Source: Agelas oroides
Taxonomy: Eukaryota > Porifera > Demospongiae > Agelasida > Agelasidae
NCBI GenBank assembly: GCA_949130485.1
Contig: OX422185.1
Location: forward strand, 5,784,928 to 5,848,927
Reading direction: 5' to 3'
Length of the DNA stretch: 64,000 nucleotides
In this document: positions 1-11,843 of the stretch, piece by piece
How positions within the stretch are numbered: position 1 is the stretch's first letter
How the letters are laid out: every line of letters starts with the position of its first letter
Notes under the pieces: generated by a model
Databases searched by the model: none
Told to the model about the DNA's origin: nothing
Seen by the model: the letters and a program-made list of their open reading frames with translations, nothing else
Made by a program: the position numbers and the translations under genes

Positions 1-870
1 TCTACTCACAATTGCCACAAGTTAAACAAGTGGCTTTCCAGCTTGGTACGGTGGTACGTGCACTTGCACACATGGAAGGAGGAACAGTTTTTGTAACGTT
101 ACATATTTTGCGGTTGTTCTGTAATAATAGTTTGGGGGGAACATATTTTATGGGAGTCTAAATTTAATGTGACTGAGCCTCCGCTGGTTAGCTCCTTGTG
201 GAAACTAGTATACCTTGTGTCTTGATACGAGTGGTATCCCCACCCTATAAACTAACAGGCCATTATCAGCCACTTATCTGTCAACTCTCAACACAGTGGG
301 CTAGGGGGGTAAGGGCTTGTTGATGGGCGTGTCATCTAATACTAAATTTTACACCTTGAAAATTTATTGATATTGAGTGCAGGTGTGAGTTTACCGAGTG
401 AGATTTTTTGGTCTATTTCATCTGGCCCACCTTTTTATCCGTGGGAATAGTCAATATCTTTTTCCGAAGCGCTAGAACTAGCAAATATGCCACACTCACA
501 AGACATTTAAGCTTCCACTTCGCACCTTTCCACAGTGAAATTAATTTCTTCTTGATTGAACTCAACAGTAAACTCCAGTTCTCTTCTGGAAATTCCGCAT
601 GGTTTACTTAGCTGCTAACCGGCCATTATGCAGCATATTCGAAAGTAGCTGGCATGTGCTACCCTACATGGTGCATGTGACTCTACTTATGTGCGCATTG
701 AAAACTTGCTACAAGCACTTGGCAGAATGAATTCTAGTGTTGCATAGTTGAAAGGTAAGGACAAGACTGAGGCTTGTTGTTAGGAACGGTACAAGTACAT
801 GCTGTGATAGCCCGGGTACTTGATTGCATTCCAAGGTACCATGCACATTGTTTCCATAGATGTATAACTG
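1..870. other. No gene recognised at left edge
   Basis: No convincing exon, RNA gene or mobile element was seen here. The short open frames lack start context, splice sites and recognisable motifs. The sequence is AT-rich and ends where the duplicated flank of the first NB-ARC gene begins. Confidence 0.4.
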
Positions 871-2327
871 GCTTCCTGTTTATGGTGCAATAACACCTGT
901 CCCAAGGGTAATTTAGACAGCACACGCAAAACAGCTGGATCCAGTCTTTAATGTGCCTGAGTAGTGGGTGGGAAAGCTTATTTTTAAGAAAAGTGCCTGA
1001 CTGAAATACGTCCATCCCTTCCTTGAGCAGTACTGCATTAGGAACAAGACCCAACCAGTAGGGTTCTCTCTAGAATTTTGAGTTTGGAGAGTGCTGGTAG
1101 GGACTCAGAACCTTTCGAGAACCTTAACTTTATTATTCGTATCACAGAAGTACACTAAGATATTGGAATAGTTTACCGAAATTGAATGGCTCCCGAGTGT
1201 AGGCTTCTTAGCTTTGTCATCGTTATTCTGACCATTAGTCTTTTCAGTATAGCTTTGTTTTTGCACTGATTGTGAAGTAGGTATACCCGAATTTCAGAAG
1301 GGATATCACTGAGACCGAGAACTGCATGTTTCTGAGAGCAGAATTAAGACAGAAGTAAAGCTCAAGTCATTAATTCCGATGGCCGATTGTCTTTGGTGGT
1401 TTGTACAGAACACTCACCAACCTTGGAACCAAGATCTGATGGCTTTTCTGTGTACAGGAGTTGAAATTATCATAACCAGGTGGCATTTGTGCTGTTAATG
1501 CTGTGCTGAGGAAGCCTTAATGTTAAAAGTTAAGGACCACCCAACTAAGCCCCAATTTTTACCTATTTCCATTATATAGCAGCCCTGAAAAGGATTGCTG
1601 TTTCATGCCACCTGGTGTCTGTTAGACCATGATCTATAGTAATAGTGGCTACAATGGCTTAGCTCTCAGGCTACGTCTTCAGTTCCGCATTTTGCTGTAT
1701 TTATTGCTACAAATGGTTTGTTACACAAGCTCGGCTACTGTTAATTAGTTGCCATGACAAGAAATTGTTTTCATTTACAGAATTGGGAATCATCATTGTT
1801 GTCATTGTTACAAACCCCATGTTCATACTGCCATTTACAGTTGAATTTACCATGTCAAAAGTTGATGGATGTCATGTAGATAGGCTGCCTTAATTAATTT
1901 AACTGTGGGGTGGGGGGCTTTCTAATGCATCAAAATTTTGGATTGTATGTCCTCAGAGACTGAGCAATCTGAGAGGTAAAATCACGTTTCTGGACGTGTA
2001 TTTTCTACTTATATTTGCCATGAATATTTCAGAGGTATGTGTATAGTCCTTACAAGGATCCTTATATTCTGAGCACACCAACTTATAAGATTTGGAAACA
2101 CAATCTGTCAAGATTCACAAAGGTAATCTGTGCTTCTTTGCTCCTTTGTAACAATCTGAGCCTTAACCACATTTGTACTGCAATTAGCAGAGAATAAATT
2201 TTTTTTTGGGGGGGGGGGGGGGGGGGGGCTAGAGTGTTTGGGAGGAAAGCACCCTTTCTCCCCACTCCAGTAGATTGAACCCTGCTATTCATTTCAAGAT
2301 TCCAAGCTTTCACCAATTTTCTTACAG
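871..2327 (+). repeat. Duplicated upstream flank of NB-ARC gene copy A
   Basis: This stretch is nearly the same as 48205-49762, both lying immediately upstream of an NB-ARC exon. Shared landmarks are the block starting near 'ggtaatttagacagc', the block around 1225-1430, and a poly-G tract just before the splice acceptor. It probably contains the intron and the missing 5' exon(s) of the gene, including the first half of the Death domain, but I could not place an exon. A reverse-strand frame at 734-1054 is partly conserved in both copies only because the DNA is duplicated. The main difference is a 40-bp hairpin element present only in the second copy. Confidence 0.85.
2208..2228. repeat. Poly-G tract, 21 G
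   Basis: An uninterrupted run of 21 G follows a T run about 100 bp upstream of the splice acceptor of the NB-ARC exon. The paralogous position (49623-49664) also carries a long G tract, there interrupted by T and A. Length may be unreliable because of sequencing. Confidence 0.9.
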
Positions 2328-4578
2328 GAGAGCAGTTTTGCAGAAATGGAGAGAGAAATATGGTACGAGAGCTACCTACAGAAACTTAGCCAAATCATTT
2401 TATGATGCTGGAAAACAAAGCCTAGTAGATTCTGTGTGTGAAGTTGTGACTCGTATTCATGTAACTGGCATTTCACAAATTCATTATTCACCACCACAAA
2501 GACTGTGGCTATTCGCAACTTCTCAGACCTGCAGGTATTGTGTGCTTTGCGTTATTGTTGCTGTAGCCAGTGTACTATTTTTGGCTTTCTATACAAGTCA
2601 AAATGATATCCCCTTAGATCAAGACTATTTTCCATTTCCATCAACAACTACAAACATGAAAGATGACAACACTTTTCAAACTGAACTTGGAAGGCGTCTA
2701 TATCGTCACAAAGCTGGAGAAGTTGCTCCAAATAACTTACCACACTTTCCAGGCCCATTTGTAGGCAGGAATAGAGATGTAAGCAATATCATCGACTTAT
2801 TTTCAAATCATTCTCTAGTGAACATATATGGTCTTCCTGCAGTAGGAAAATCAACACTAGCAATTCATGTTGGATATGAAATGGCAAGTTGTGGGGTTGC
2901 TGTACGATACATTAATGTGGATGACACACATGTTTTCAAAAGCTATGATGAATCTGAACCCTCCGACTCCACCACAACTGAGCACCATGATCAGAAGCCT
3001 ACACAAGGATTAGCTATTTCCAAAGCTTTTAGTGGCATTGCACTACCCTGGTATTCAAAGATTGAGAAAAAGTTTGTTTCAACAACAGCACAGGGTTTAA
3101 TTGAGTGGGCCAAAGGACTTTCAAATAGCACACTTCTCATTCTGGACAACTGTGATTCACTACTGCAAGGAAAGGAAGGAAGAAACAATGACTTTATAAG
3201 AGTTCTGGATGCTCTCAGCAAAGCTTCACCTTACCTGTGCACTGTAACAACCAGCTGTCAAAAGGTGCAATTGTTGGATGCCAAATCATACAAACTCAAG
3301 CCTCTTGATAATGAATCTGCCATTGAATTATTACAGTTTGTCTCTCCTTCTATGACACAAATTGATCGTAGTACAATTAATAACCTGCTAGATGGTATTC
3401 CATTAGCACTGAAGATAGTTGGAAGCCTTAGTGAAACAAGTTCACCACAGCTGATAATCAGGAAACTCCAGCAAAGCCTCACTGGAACTTTGACCCCTGA
3501 TGGTGTTCGTCCAGATACAGAGAAAATGCGTCCTGTTCTGAGACTCTCATTCAACTACTTAGACAATGGCACTCAAGAATGTGCCTTGTATCTCAGCCAT
3601 TTCCCAGGATCATTCAGCGAAGAAGCAGCACTCCATATCCTCAGTAAATGCACCAACAGCACTTCTGGACCAGCTGAGTGTCTACAAAAACTTAGTGATA
3701 TGTCCTTACTGGATGAATACTTTTATGCTGGTCAAAGTCGTTACCAGTTTCACAGACTTATCAAGGACTACCTGACTGATGTTGAGACATGTACTTCTCC
3801 ACTCTCAGTGAAAGCTGTTAGATTCAACTCAAGCTTTTTCTTGCATTACATTCAAACACTCTGTAATTTTGTTGACATTTACAATCAACTACCATACAAT
3901 GAAGAGAACATTGGTAGGTTTGAATATGAGAGTCACAATTTTGAGTATCTCCTAGAAGTAGCAAAAGTACATTATTTTAGTATATCAACCACAATTGACC
4001 TCATTTATGCACTAAAATGTGATTTGATGCTGGAAATATTTACTACACAAGAACTGTTGAAAGTGGGGCAGAGAATTTTGATGATATTTGAAGACAGAAT
4101 GGATAACATATCAACAAAGATTGGTGCATTTGAAACCTTAAAACATTATTTTAATCTACAAGCTATGCTGAAGAAGTGGCTACAGTGTTCAAGGAATTGT
4201 GAAGTATTGTGTGAAGAAACCTTTCCACAACAAAGACGTGCAACCAGGGTAGATATTATAGACAGGCAACTTAGTTTGGTTAACTATAGTGCATATATCT
4301 ACTATCAGAGACTCAGTTTCCCCTTCAAGGGCATTGGTGAATCAATATGTGTATCTTACTGTTGGACACAGAAAGATGGGTCACTTATGGCATGGATGAT
4401 TTGGTTGTTATGTGTTATGGTTTTTATAGTGTCAACAAGAAGTACAGAATGGAAGGCAGTTTACGTTGTAACGATATTTTTATTTTCTATTTATTGGCTT
4501 GGCATAACCTATAGTGTTTCAAGACATCCATTCTGTATATATAGCTATATTTATTTGTCTAGTGATGAGTATTCATAG
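2328..4578 (+). CDS. Death / membrane / NB-ARC protein, copy A (tail truncated)
   Basis: Large terminal exon of an NB-ARC (STAND-class ATPase) protein, about 749 residues. It follows a splice acceptor (ttttcttacag) in frame, so the true start codon lies in an unseen upstream exon. Order of parts: the second half of a Death domain (WREKYG...ATYR...LVDSVCEVV); one hydrophobic membrane segment near nt 2540-2590; NB-ARC with P-loop GLPAVGKST (nt 2830-2856), Walker B LLILDNCD (nt about 3135), GIPLALKIVGS and a winged-helix block; an alpha-helical region; then two hydrophobic segments before the stop. By family, NB-ARC proteins are ATP-driven assembly switches (Apaf-1, plant NLRs), and Death domains recruit Death partners. 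The paralogue at 49763-52430 has about four more membrane segments. Homology continues past the stop here, so the tail was lost by mutation. The sensor-1-like TTSR of the paralogue reads TTSC here. This may be a decaying copy. Confidence 0.8.
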
Positions 4579-4900
4579 TTGTTCAGTTCTGTACTGTTTT
4601 GTGTGTCTTACTAATTTGTGCATTTAGAAAAACTAGTGTGTCTGTGGCACACAATTACTTTATTGGTATTGTAACATCTCACCTTGTGTACTGGAAATAT
4701 CCTACTTTTGGAGCAGGTTTACTACATTTTGCAAGTTAGTTTCTTTTAGAAACTGATCTACTTTTCAGATTCACATAAGCTCTTGTATATATATAACTCA
4801 CTATCATTATTACATGCATAATTCTTATACTTTCATTTGCACTGTACTTATTTGCATGCACTAGTGTTGTATTGTTATATTATTCATGAGCTGTACCTTT
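4579..4900 (+). pseudogene. Decayed coding remnant of the NB-ARC membrane tail
   Basis: The DNA after the stop still resembles the coding DNA of the paralogue from about 52121 on. For example, 'cttactaatttgtgcattt' is in both. Stops and indels interrupt every frame. This shows that copy A once encoded the longer multi-membrane tail. Confidence 0.65.
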
Positions 4901-5397
4901 TGAAGAATACACAACAGAGTTTACATATAAATTGAATTTTGAAGCTACATGTAAAACTGCACACTTAGTTTTACATGATATGATGTCACAGTTAAAACTT
5001 GTGGTTTTGCAGTATATTAATCTACAATCTGTTTGATTGTACTTTTCAGCATGTTACAGTACTATCCAGAAATTTATTTATAACGCAAGGTTATGTAATG
5101 AAAGTGATACTCCATGCAAAAATATTGTCCCTCTTTCAGCATTTTAAGACACTGAAATTCATGTCACAATTGTACATGTTGATGCAGAGAGAGCCTGGGA
5201 ATGAGGGTAATATGGTTTCTCCACCTTCCTCAAAATCAGTCATGCTTGTTCCTGTGCCAACACCTGCACACAATAGTCCACAAAGTAGAACATCACTATA
5301 CCCAATCAACTCAGCTATGTACCAGGCTCTTTCTTGCATACTGATATACACATGCCATCTGGCATCATTAGACGATTATAATTGATAACCCTACAGT
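4901..5397. other. Intergenic, no gene seen
   Basis: AT-rich spacer between the NB-ARC remnant and the methyltransferase pseudogene. A 128-residue frame at 4999-5385 has no recognisable motif. A stretch near 5190 ('gagcctgggaatgaggg') resembles one end of the short hairpin element family, but no second end was found. Confidence 0.4.
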
Positions 5398-6173
5398 GAC
5401 TATGACATACTATAGTGCTGATACTGGGGTCTACATCCCATTCAACTTCTCACACTGAAAACATTGCATGATTTTTACCAATCCTATGAGTCAACTGAAT
5501 CAAAGCTCAAGATACTTGACGTTGGTTCTGGTCCTGTCATTCCTCAGACTATTAGTGCTGCACCACATGCAACTGATATTGTTCTCTCAGAGTACACTGA
5601 GGCAAACTGTGCAGCACTGTTGCAGTGGCTTAACAATGATCCAAATTCTTTCGACTGGACACACAACATCAAACATGCATGTTGTGGTCAATCTAGAGGG
5701 CAAGAGTGAGGAAGAAGTCCAAGTACGGGCACAGTTGGTGCGCAAAGTCGTCAAAGCTGTTGTACACTGTGATGTTAACCGTGATCCACCAATTCCCCCA
5801 GAATATGTGGGTCAGTATGACATTGTCACTGCTTTTCTGTGCCTTTCAGCTGCTTGTGCTACAAGAGAAGATTACGTTGCTGCATTGGTCAGGCTGCATG
5901 CTCTTCTCAAGTCTGGAGGCAAGATTGTGCTGTACACTAGTGACAGAAAGGAGCAAGTTACACCAACCCAAACCTCGTACACCGTAGGATCTCAGGAATT
6001 TTTTGAGTTGCGACTCTCAAGGGATCTCATTTCTAAGTCATGGGAACAAAAAAAAAAAGGCCGGATTTCGTGATATTAATGTGACGGTACTGCCACGCCC
6101 AGATTTAGGACCAGATGAGCCCAATCCAGACATTGCTGGTTTCAATTTCATAACTGCCAGTAAAATGAACTAA
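5398..6173 (+). pseudogene. NNMT/PNMT-family methyltransferase pseudogene, copy A
   Basis: Broken paralogue of the methyltransferase exon at 29052-29871, alignable from 'gactatgac' to the stop. Visible defects: loss of about 29 bp near the 5' end (after 5406); a small indel near 5425; a 4-bp 'catg' duplication near 5675; an A-run insertion at about 6046-6056 where the intact copy reads 'acaggcc'. Each shifts the frame, so at least three frames are needed to follow the protein. Motif I (LDVGSGPVI) and the last-strand region (VGSQEFFELRLSRDLISKS) remain readable. The intact family transfers methyl groups from S-adenosylmethionine to small amines. This copy should make no active enzyme. Confidence 0.85.
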
Positions 6174-7337
6174 GTTTCTATTGTAACATATGGTGGAACT
6201 GAACTCACAGCATGTGCAAGTTGAACTGTCATTATTCATAAAATACTTAGTAGCTATTTGCAAAAGTACAGTGCATATTTGGAGCACATTCAGACACGGG
6301 TTAACTATGTTTTGATTTGTCACTGGCCTGCATGGGCACATACATATGGTGGTAGGTTTTGCAACATTGAAAAAGAAAAGCTGCGGTCAAGTGAAGGCCT
6401 ATACATAAAACTGTAACAAGAACATAACAATTAGAGCTATGTTACACTTGGAGATTCTCAGTGCATTACATATCCCTCCAGTTTGTAGTTACATTAGTTC
6501 CAGTAGATTTTTCGCTGTTAATGCAAGAGGAAACTGGAAAATGATCGGCTGAACTGCATTCTGCATTGTCTTCACTGTAATAGATAATTCAATGCTAGTT
6601 CATCAAGTGCTGAAATTTGGGGCTATGAAGAAGCATTTTGTAATTTAAGGAAGTGATCAACTAACTTGCATTCTGCACTTCACCCCTTTCACTAACAGTG
6701 AGGATCACCTGTTAATAATGTACATGTACATGTGCTGGACATGAATGATTAGACACCAAGAATCAACAACCTAGACCCAGTTCATATGGAGAGTGTTGGA
6801 GTTCCCAACCACAGCTATATAGCCCTACTGTCAGTTGACTATGATGAAGGATGAACAGTTGCATTCAGCATATGTAACACACACTGATGAGTAAAAATAC
6901 TAGCAAATCAACTGACCCTATAACGAAAACTTAGTGGCAGTTCAACCTGGCATTCAGGATTACATACACGAATATTCTAATACACCAGTCTCTTTCAACC
7001 AAGCAGTGTGTAGTTGTCATTCTAAGATTTGATGAACTACCATCACATGCAAGCAGGTACAAGGATGTAGCTATATTTGCTGTTCCTGAAAAAATATGAA
7101 GATGTCAATGACGATCCGCCACACTTTGCTTGTTTATCCTTCCCATCCATCTTCTATCTGATATAATTCATTACAACCTGACATTATAATGGAAACGAAT
7201 GCTCTATAATTTTGCTCTGTAGCTATCTCCACCACAATTAACATAGATATAACTATATCAGCTACATTTTAAGTCACCTGTATATTCAACTGATGGAAGG
7301 ATACTTGGTATTTGAGCACTTCTTATAGCTATGTAGT
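6174..7337. other. Intergenic, no gene seen
   Basis: About 1.2 kb without a recognisable exon or repeat. It precedes a short hairpin element and lies in the part of block A that no longer aligns clearly with block B. Confidence 0.35.
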
Positions 7338-7387
7338 TAGCCTTGTTCCCAGGCTCTCGTGCGCACAAGAGCCTGGGAACGAGGCTA
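7338..7387. mobile_element. Short hairpin element (50 bp), member 1
   Basis: A near-perfect 50-bp palindrome beginning TAGCCTTGTTCCCAGGC and ending GCCTGGGAACGAGGCTA. It is flanked by the 9-bp direct repeats ctatgtagt (7329-7337) and ctatatagt (7388-7396), which differ at one base and look like a target duplication. It shares ends with elements at 36996, 48894, 57516 and 59316. It has no coding capacity and would need an enzyme supplied in trans. Confidence 0.8.
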
Positions 7388-7404
7388 CTATATAGTTAGA
7401 CTGA

Positions 7405-7720
7405 AAATGTGTGCTACTTGTACAAGACAAAGAACAACCAGATCTAAACTTAGGGTTCACGCTAGAAATTTACTTCCAAATGTTGCTCAAGTACAACAGA
7501 GCCTTGATACAGGTATGAAGCACCCAGTTAACACACAACTACTGAAGTGTAAAATGAGAAGCTAAGTCCAAGTGGTGCTGCAATTAACCAAATGGTGTAC
7601 AAACATCCACTAAAGGGAGAACAGTTACATGACATGATGAGGAGCATTGATGAGTCATTACAGCTATATGGTCTAGAAACTTGGTGTTGCAGGAGCATGA
7701 CATTAATCTGCCAGGCGTCC
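7405..7720 (+). other. Possible exon or pseudo-exon, unrecognised
   Basis: Two adjoining open frames (about 7405-7563 and 7562-7720) could encode one polypeptide if a single base were missing at their junction near 7563. The second reads LSPSGAAINQMVYK and goes on through an amphipathic stretch. Composition looks coding-like and the junction could be a frameshift, but I recognise no family and see no clear splice sites. Confidence 0.2.
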
Positions 7721-8195
7721 ATTCATTTTGTCCCTCATCCTCATTTCTGGTTATCAGCTTTATCCCTCAATTTCTCTTCTCTCTCCTTGTCTCTATTATC
7801 CAACCCTTCAGTCCTCTCCCTTCTTGTCTCTAATTACCATGCAGTTTGTTTAATATCCAACTTCTCTTTATCCCTCAGAGCCCCCAGCAGATTGCCATAG
7901 GTCAAAGGAGCTGTACAATAATATCTTGGGCCCTGTCCACAAACACTTGAATAGATATAATCACAACATAAGAAAACATATGCACACATACTAAAAAAAC
8001 AATGCTCATGCGTTGTTAGGTACATACGCTTGTATATCCACAGCAATATGTGCCTAACAGTGAGGTCCATTCCATGTGTGCTTTATTTAGAGTTACGCAG
8101 TGACTGCACACATCTCAATAGCAAATATGCACTTATATAAGCAAAATGCAGTCAACAGTATGTGAGTACAATTTCTAACATGAGGAAAGGTGTTA

Positions 8196-9114
8196 CATGG
8201 AGCTCCACTTAACGGACACCCCTCAACAACAAACATTCACTTCAATATGCAACCCCTGAATAGCAGACACCCAGCTACTCCGTATAACGGACAGCTTTTG
8301 TGCTCCCAATTGTACGCTAACAATACTTAATGACCCCGATTTAGTGGACACTCATAGACCTTTTCAGCGATATTGTCCGCCATTGCTGCTGTAGTTAGCC
8401 CTTAAATACTGAATTATTTTCCCTAAAGGTGTGTAGCCACCTTCTTTCACCTGTACTTCCACTTCTGCCAGGAGTTAGCCTGAGAAACTTGATCCACAGC
8501 TTCATTCAGAAGTTCTTTGCCGGTTCATGACCCTGACCACATCCACTCATTGCCGAGCGTTCAATAGTCAGGGCCCTCCGACCAGAGAACACTCCTCCAG
8601 ACTGAAAGCTGCCTTACAAAGCCAGAAATGGAGTCCCTACAAGGTGAAAGGACCGTTTTCTACGCTCGTTTGTACAAGAAAGTGGAAGAACGGGCCATCC
8701 AGCGCTGACCAGGCCATTTCTATAGCCAGCTGCAACAGCCGCCATGCACTGTCAGCCAGAGCGGTGCACCCACCCACCTCCCCCTGTCCCACCCTTTCTG
8801 CAGCGCAGAACCTATCTTCGAAACGGATTACGCCAACTGATAACATGCAGCTGAATTTTGATGATGACTATAGTAGTTAAAGGGTTAACAAGTTGACATT
8901 AAATTAGCACTGTTACTCGTAGTAGCTTAGCCTTCCCCGCCAGCGTACAACAAGGGAAGCTCTGAAAAATCTAACCACGTTGTGCTCAACAGCCCAATTA
9001 CGTAGTACCACGCCTACCGGAAATGTACCAGAAGCCTCTCAGTTAGGGACACCTCTTTACAATGGACAAAATATTGGTTCCCAATGATGTCCGCTATAGA
9101 GGGGTTCTACTGTA
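8196..9114. mobile_element. Degenerate pogo/Tigger-like DNA transposon remnant
   Basis: The right end, read inward, begins CAGTAGAACCCCTCTATAG, close to the CAGTNGAACCTCG-type ends of pogo/Tigger elements, which insert at TA. The left end (ggagctccacttaacggacacc) is a degraded match. No transposase frame was found. The interior holds a separate repeat at about 8530-8890. Confidence 0.5.
8530..8890 (+). repeat. Interspersed repeat, copy 1 (inverted copy at 19465-19760)
   Basis: The stretch from 'cattgccgagcg' through 'gatgatgactat' matches the reverse complement of 19465-19760 with moderate divergence. A shared core spells tccccctgtcccacc on one strand. A 117-residue frame crosses it here and an 82-residue frame crosses the other copy, but the frames are not conserved in detail, so I treat it as a non-coding repeat. 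Confidence 0.6.
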
Positions 9115-9860
9115 TAGTTTTTAGGCACCTAATTTTTGTGCTTGCAGCTGGCACATACTGTTTGTAAGTGTTGATATTGTCAATATGCACAACAAGTGGC
9201 CTCTTCCAGAGAAGATGATCGTATTTGTCCCAGCACGTTTCCAAACTATGCATGTATTGCTGATATCGCTGAAGCCTAGCAGAATGGAACCCAGGAGTGT
9301 ACTACAGATGCATAAATAGAAAATGAGTACTGTTTAATAAGTGTTTATGTACAAGTCTCATAATTTTTCCATTGTATACACATTATTCCAATTGAGCCAA
9401 GAGTGCATGATTACATCATTTCTATTACCAACGTACATGCTTGGTCGAGCATTTGAAGGTCAAACATTCAATAGGCTATGAATTTTGTTGTAGTGGGCCA
9501 CCTGCAGCAACATGTATATATATTCATGATCCCCAAACTGAATACTTGGCCATAATTATTACAATGCTGTATATGGTAGACCTATATGATTGCATAACTG
9601 GTACAAGAACTACATGCCAGTAGTCTAGGATAGAAATGAATATTAGGTAAAAAAAATTCATTCTGTGTTTTGATTGCTGCATTCATCTATTACCATATAA
9701 GGACAGGCTTCCTACGTGCTTCATAAATGCATTACCATAGTTGCTCTAATTTATGGAATGTTCTAATTATTGAAACGCAATATTTCAATTATTTGATTCG
9801 CTCTAACTCATGCAACAAATTGTTTTTTCGATTTTACAGGTAATGAGCAAAGTATGGTAG

Positions 9861-10313
9861 CAAGAATTTATAACAGTAAGAGTGTGTAAGTAATAGTTAA
9901 ATCCCTCCCTGGGGGATGGTCGTTTTACACATTGGTGTCGGGCGTAGCCCGACACCAATATGCAAGACCACACCCCAGGGAGGGATTTAACTATTATATA
10001 ACCTGTTACCTAGGCAACATCACTGTACAAGAGAGATATGAGCAACATTCTTATATGTTGCCTAGGTAACGGGTTATATCTTCCATATGATTTCTACACC
10101 CCCATCTGGATGGGATGACGTAGGCAATCAGCAGTGAATATGCTTATCAGGTTATCATTAGCTATGTGAACACTGTAGCAAAAGCCCAGCTCTTTACTGC
10201 TGTGTTTTCACAGCTTACAATATTCACTGCTGATTGCCTATCCGTCATCCTATCCAGATGGCCGATATAGAAACCATATGGGAGTTGCACACTCTTACTG
10301 TTATAAACTCTTG
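9861..10313. mobile_element. MITE of serial palindromes with known empty site
   Basis: Terminal inverted repeats of about 26 bp with one mismatch (starting CAAGAATTTATAACAG). In block B the site is uninterrupted (agtacggtagctacatg near 32225), so the boundaries are well fixed and the duplicated target is about 6 bp (tggtag / cggtag). Three more palindromes fill the interior: 9891-9996, 9997-10079 and 10082-10283. No open frame of note. The superfamily is unclear. Confidence 0.85.
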
Positions 10314-10581
10314 CGGTAGCTACATGCCTCCCTAGATAGTAAACAAAAAGGGACTAGCTAGCTATCTGCTTTGTAGATCCACACTCCCCAAAAGGGTACG
10401 CATGTACGCTAGTGCTGCATCTATGCAATGCTTATGCATATGGACATTAACTAATTCAGCACTTTTATTGTAGTGATGCAATCAAAATTACAAAATTTGT
10501 TTCTCTAAGGGACTGTCACATATGAACAAATGTACGAGTGTAGGAGGTTTAATTCCATTATTCTACGCACTTTTTCTGCAG

Positions 10582-11066
10582 GCAAAATCACTAAGCACAC
10601 ATCTGGTATCGACATATCCAATGGGATCGGCTGGAACCTGGACTACACTGTCATGTACTACATTGATTCCATTCCACGAAAAGTGTACACATTTGACTAC
10701 AAGGAACAAGAAGGAACACTGACCAACCAGCGAGTGTGTATCGATTTTGCTAAAGACGACTCTCTAGGTCTACCTGATGGTATGTGTGTTGATACACAAG
10801 GCAGAGCCTGGATTGCTGGCTTCTTTGGGCAGGCGGTGACATGCTGGGACACAAGCACGGGGGAAATGGTTGAGAGGGTCAGAATACCCGCCAAGAGAAC
10901 CACTTCGTGTTGTTTTGGGGGACCAAACTTTGACTGGTTGTTTGTGACCAGTGCAAGTTTACACGCAGAGGAAGAAGAAAAGCGAGAGTTTCCAAATACG
11001 GGAGGAATATTTGTTGTGAAAGGGCTGCAGGCCAGAGGGTCTCCCGCACATCTCTTCAAACAATGA
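10582..11066 (+). CDS. Regucalcin/SMP-30 (gluconolactonase-type), last exon, copy A
   Basis: A terminal exon of about 160 residues begins after the acceptor tttttctgcag and ends at TGA 11064-11066. The protein matches the C-terminal half of regucalcin/SMP-30: ISNGIGW (carrying the Asn that binds the metal in the family), YYIDSIPRKVYTFDY, PDGMCVDTQGRAWIAGF (with the metal-binding Asp) and TTSCCFGG. Known members are cytosolic six-bladed beta-propeller lactonases needing a divalent metal, and also bind calcium. The family's N-terminal blades and catalytic Glu must be on upstream exons that I could not find. An AATAAA lies 95 bp after the stop. The gene is convergent with the CARD-like gene. The frame is intact and very close to copy B. 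Confidence 0.85.
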
Positions 11067-11160
11067 ATGAAATATGCTGCAGCAGGTGGATATGCAGGTC
11101 AATTTAGACTATGTGTGTACATAAGGAGAATATTTACTGTGTTGTTTTATTAATCATTAA

Positions 11161-11166
11161 AATAAA
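11161..11166 (+). terminator. Polyadenylation signal AATAAA for regucalcin copy A
   Basis: Canonical AATAAA 95 bp downstream of the regucalcin stop codon. No canonical signal was seen at the same place in copy B. Confidence 0.5.
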
Positions 11167-11712
11167 TCAGCAAGCATCATACAGTATTGAGTATATTATA
11201 CAGAATTGAGAATTGAGTTTACACAATGTCATAGTTCTTTGATTTATTTTGTAATGAACATTATGGGAAGCGTCTTCTCTTAAATCTGATGTAATGTGAA
11301 ACTACATAATTGTATTAAAAAATTTAAGGGTGCATTGACATTGTGGGAAGACAATCATTTTTAAGTGAGCAAGCTGTCATGCAGATGTGTACATAGCCTT
11401 GTTTCCAGATAGTGTCCTCCTCCAGACCCTTCCAAAAGACAAAATTCAAGAGTTACAAAAGGGTCTGGTGTTCTGAGTGCCATTTCTTGTCACATGAGGT
11501 GAGCCTACTTCATAAAGAATGGCAGAGTTAACATTACACAAATCACTATTTAGCTAGAGGGTTAACTATAATGGCTTTTAGGTGGACAATACAAAAGCAC
11601 TATAATGACGTAGTGAAACTAAATGTTTCGTATTATAACCTACATATGCACACTAAAAGTGGAACAAAGAGGTGTTCTTAGTTTCTTCTTGAAGTACAAT
11701 TAATTCTTGTCA

Positions 11713-11843
11713 TCAGCTATAGTATCCAGGGACACTGCCTTCTGGCCCACATCCATCATCATCATCACTACCCTGATCTGGCACAGCTTGCCGGGGTTTA
11801 GCTCTTTGTTTGGATTTGTTCTTGAGCTCCTCCAGTTTTTTGT
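11713..11843 (-). CDS. CARD-like gene copy A, last exon
   Basis: Read on the minus strand, an acceptor (tttacacag) is followed by an open exon rich in charged residues (KKLEELKNKSKQRAKPRQ) and an acidic run (GSDDDDGCG), ending at TGA (11713-11715). The paralogous exon at 33353-33417 shares the first part but shifts frame and stops earlier. Conservation of both the acceptor and the reading frame supports a real last exon of the CARD-like gene. Confidence 0.55.

Noticed and set aside
734-1054. 106-residue minus-strand frame, related frame at 48154-48375
   Set aside because: Partly conserved in both copies only because the DNA is duplicated. No motif or splice signals.
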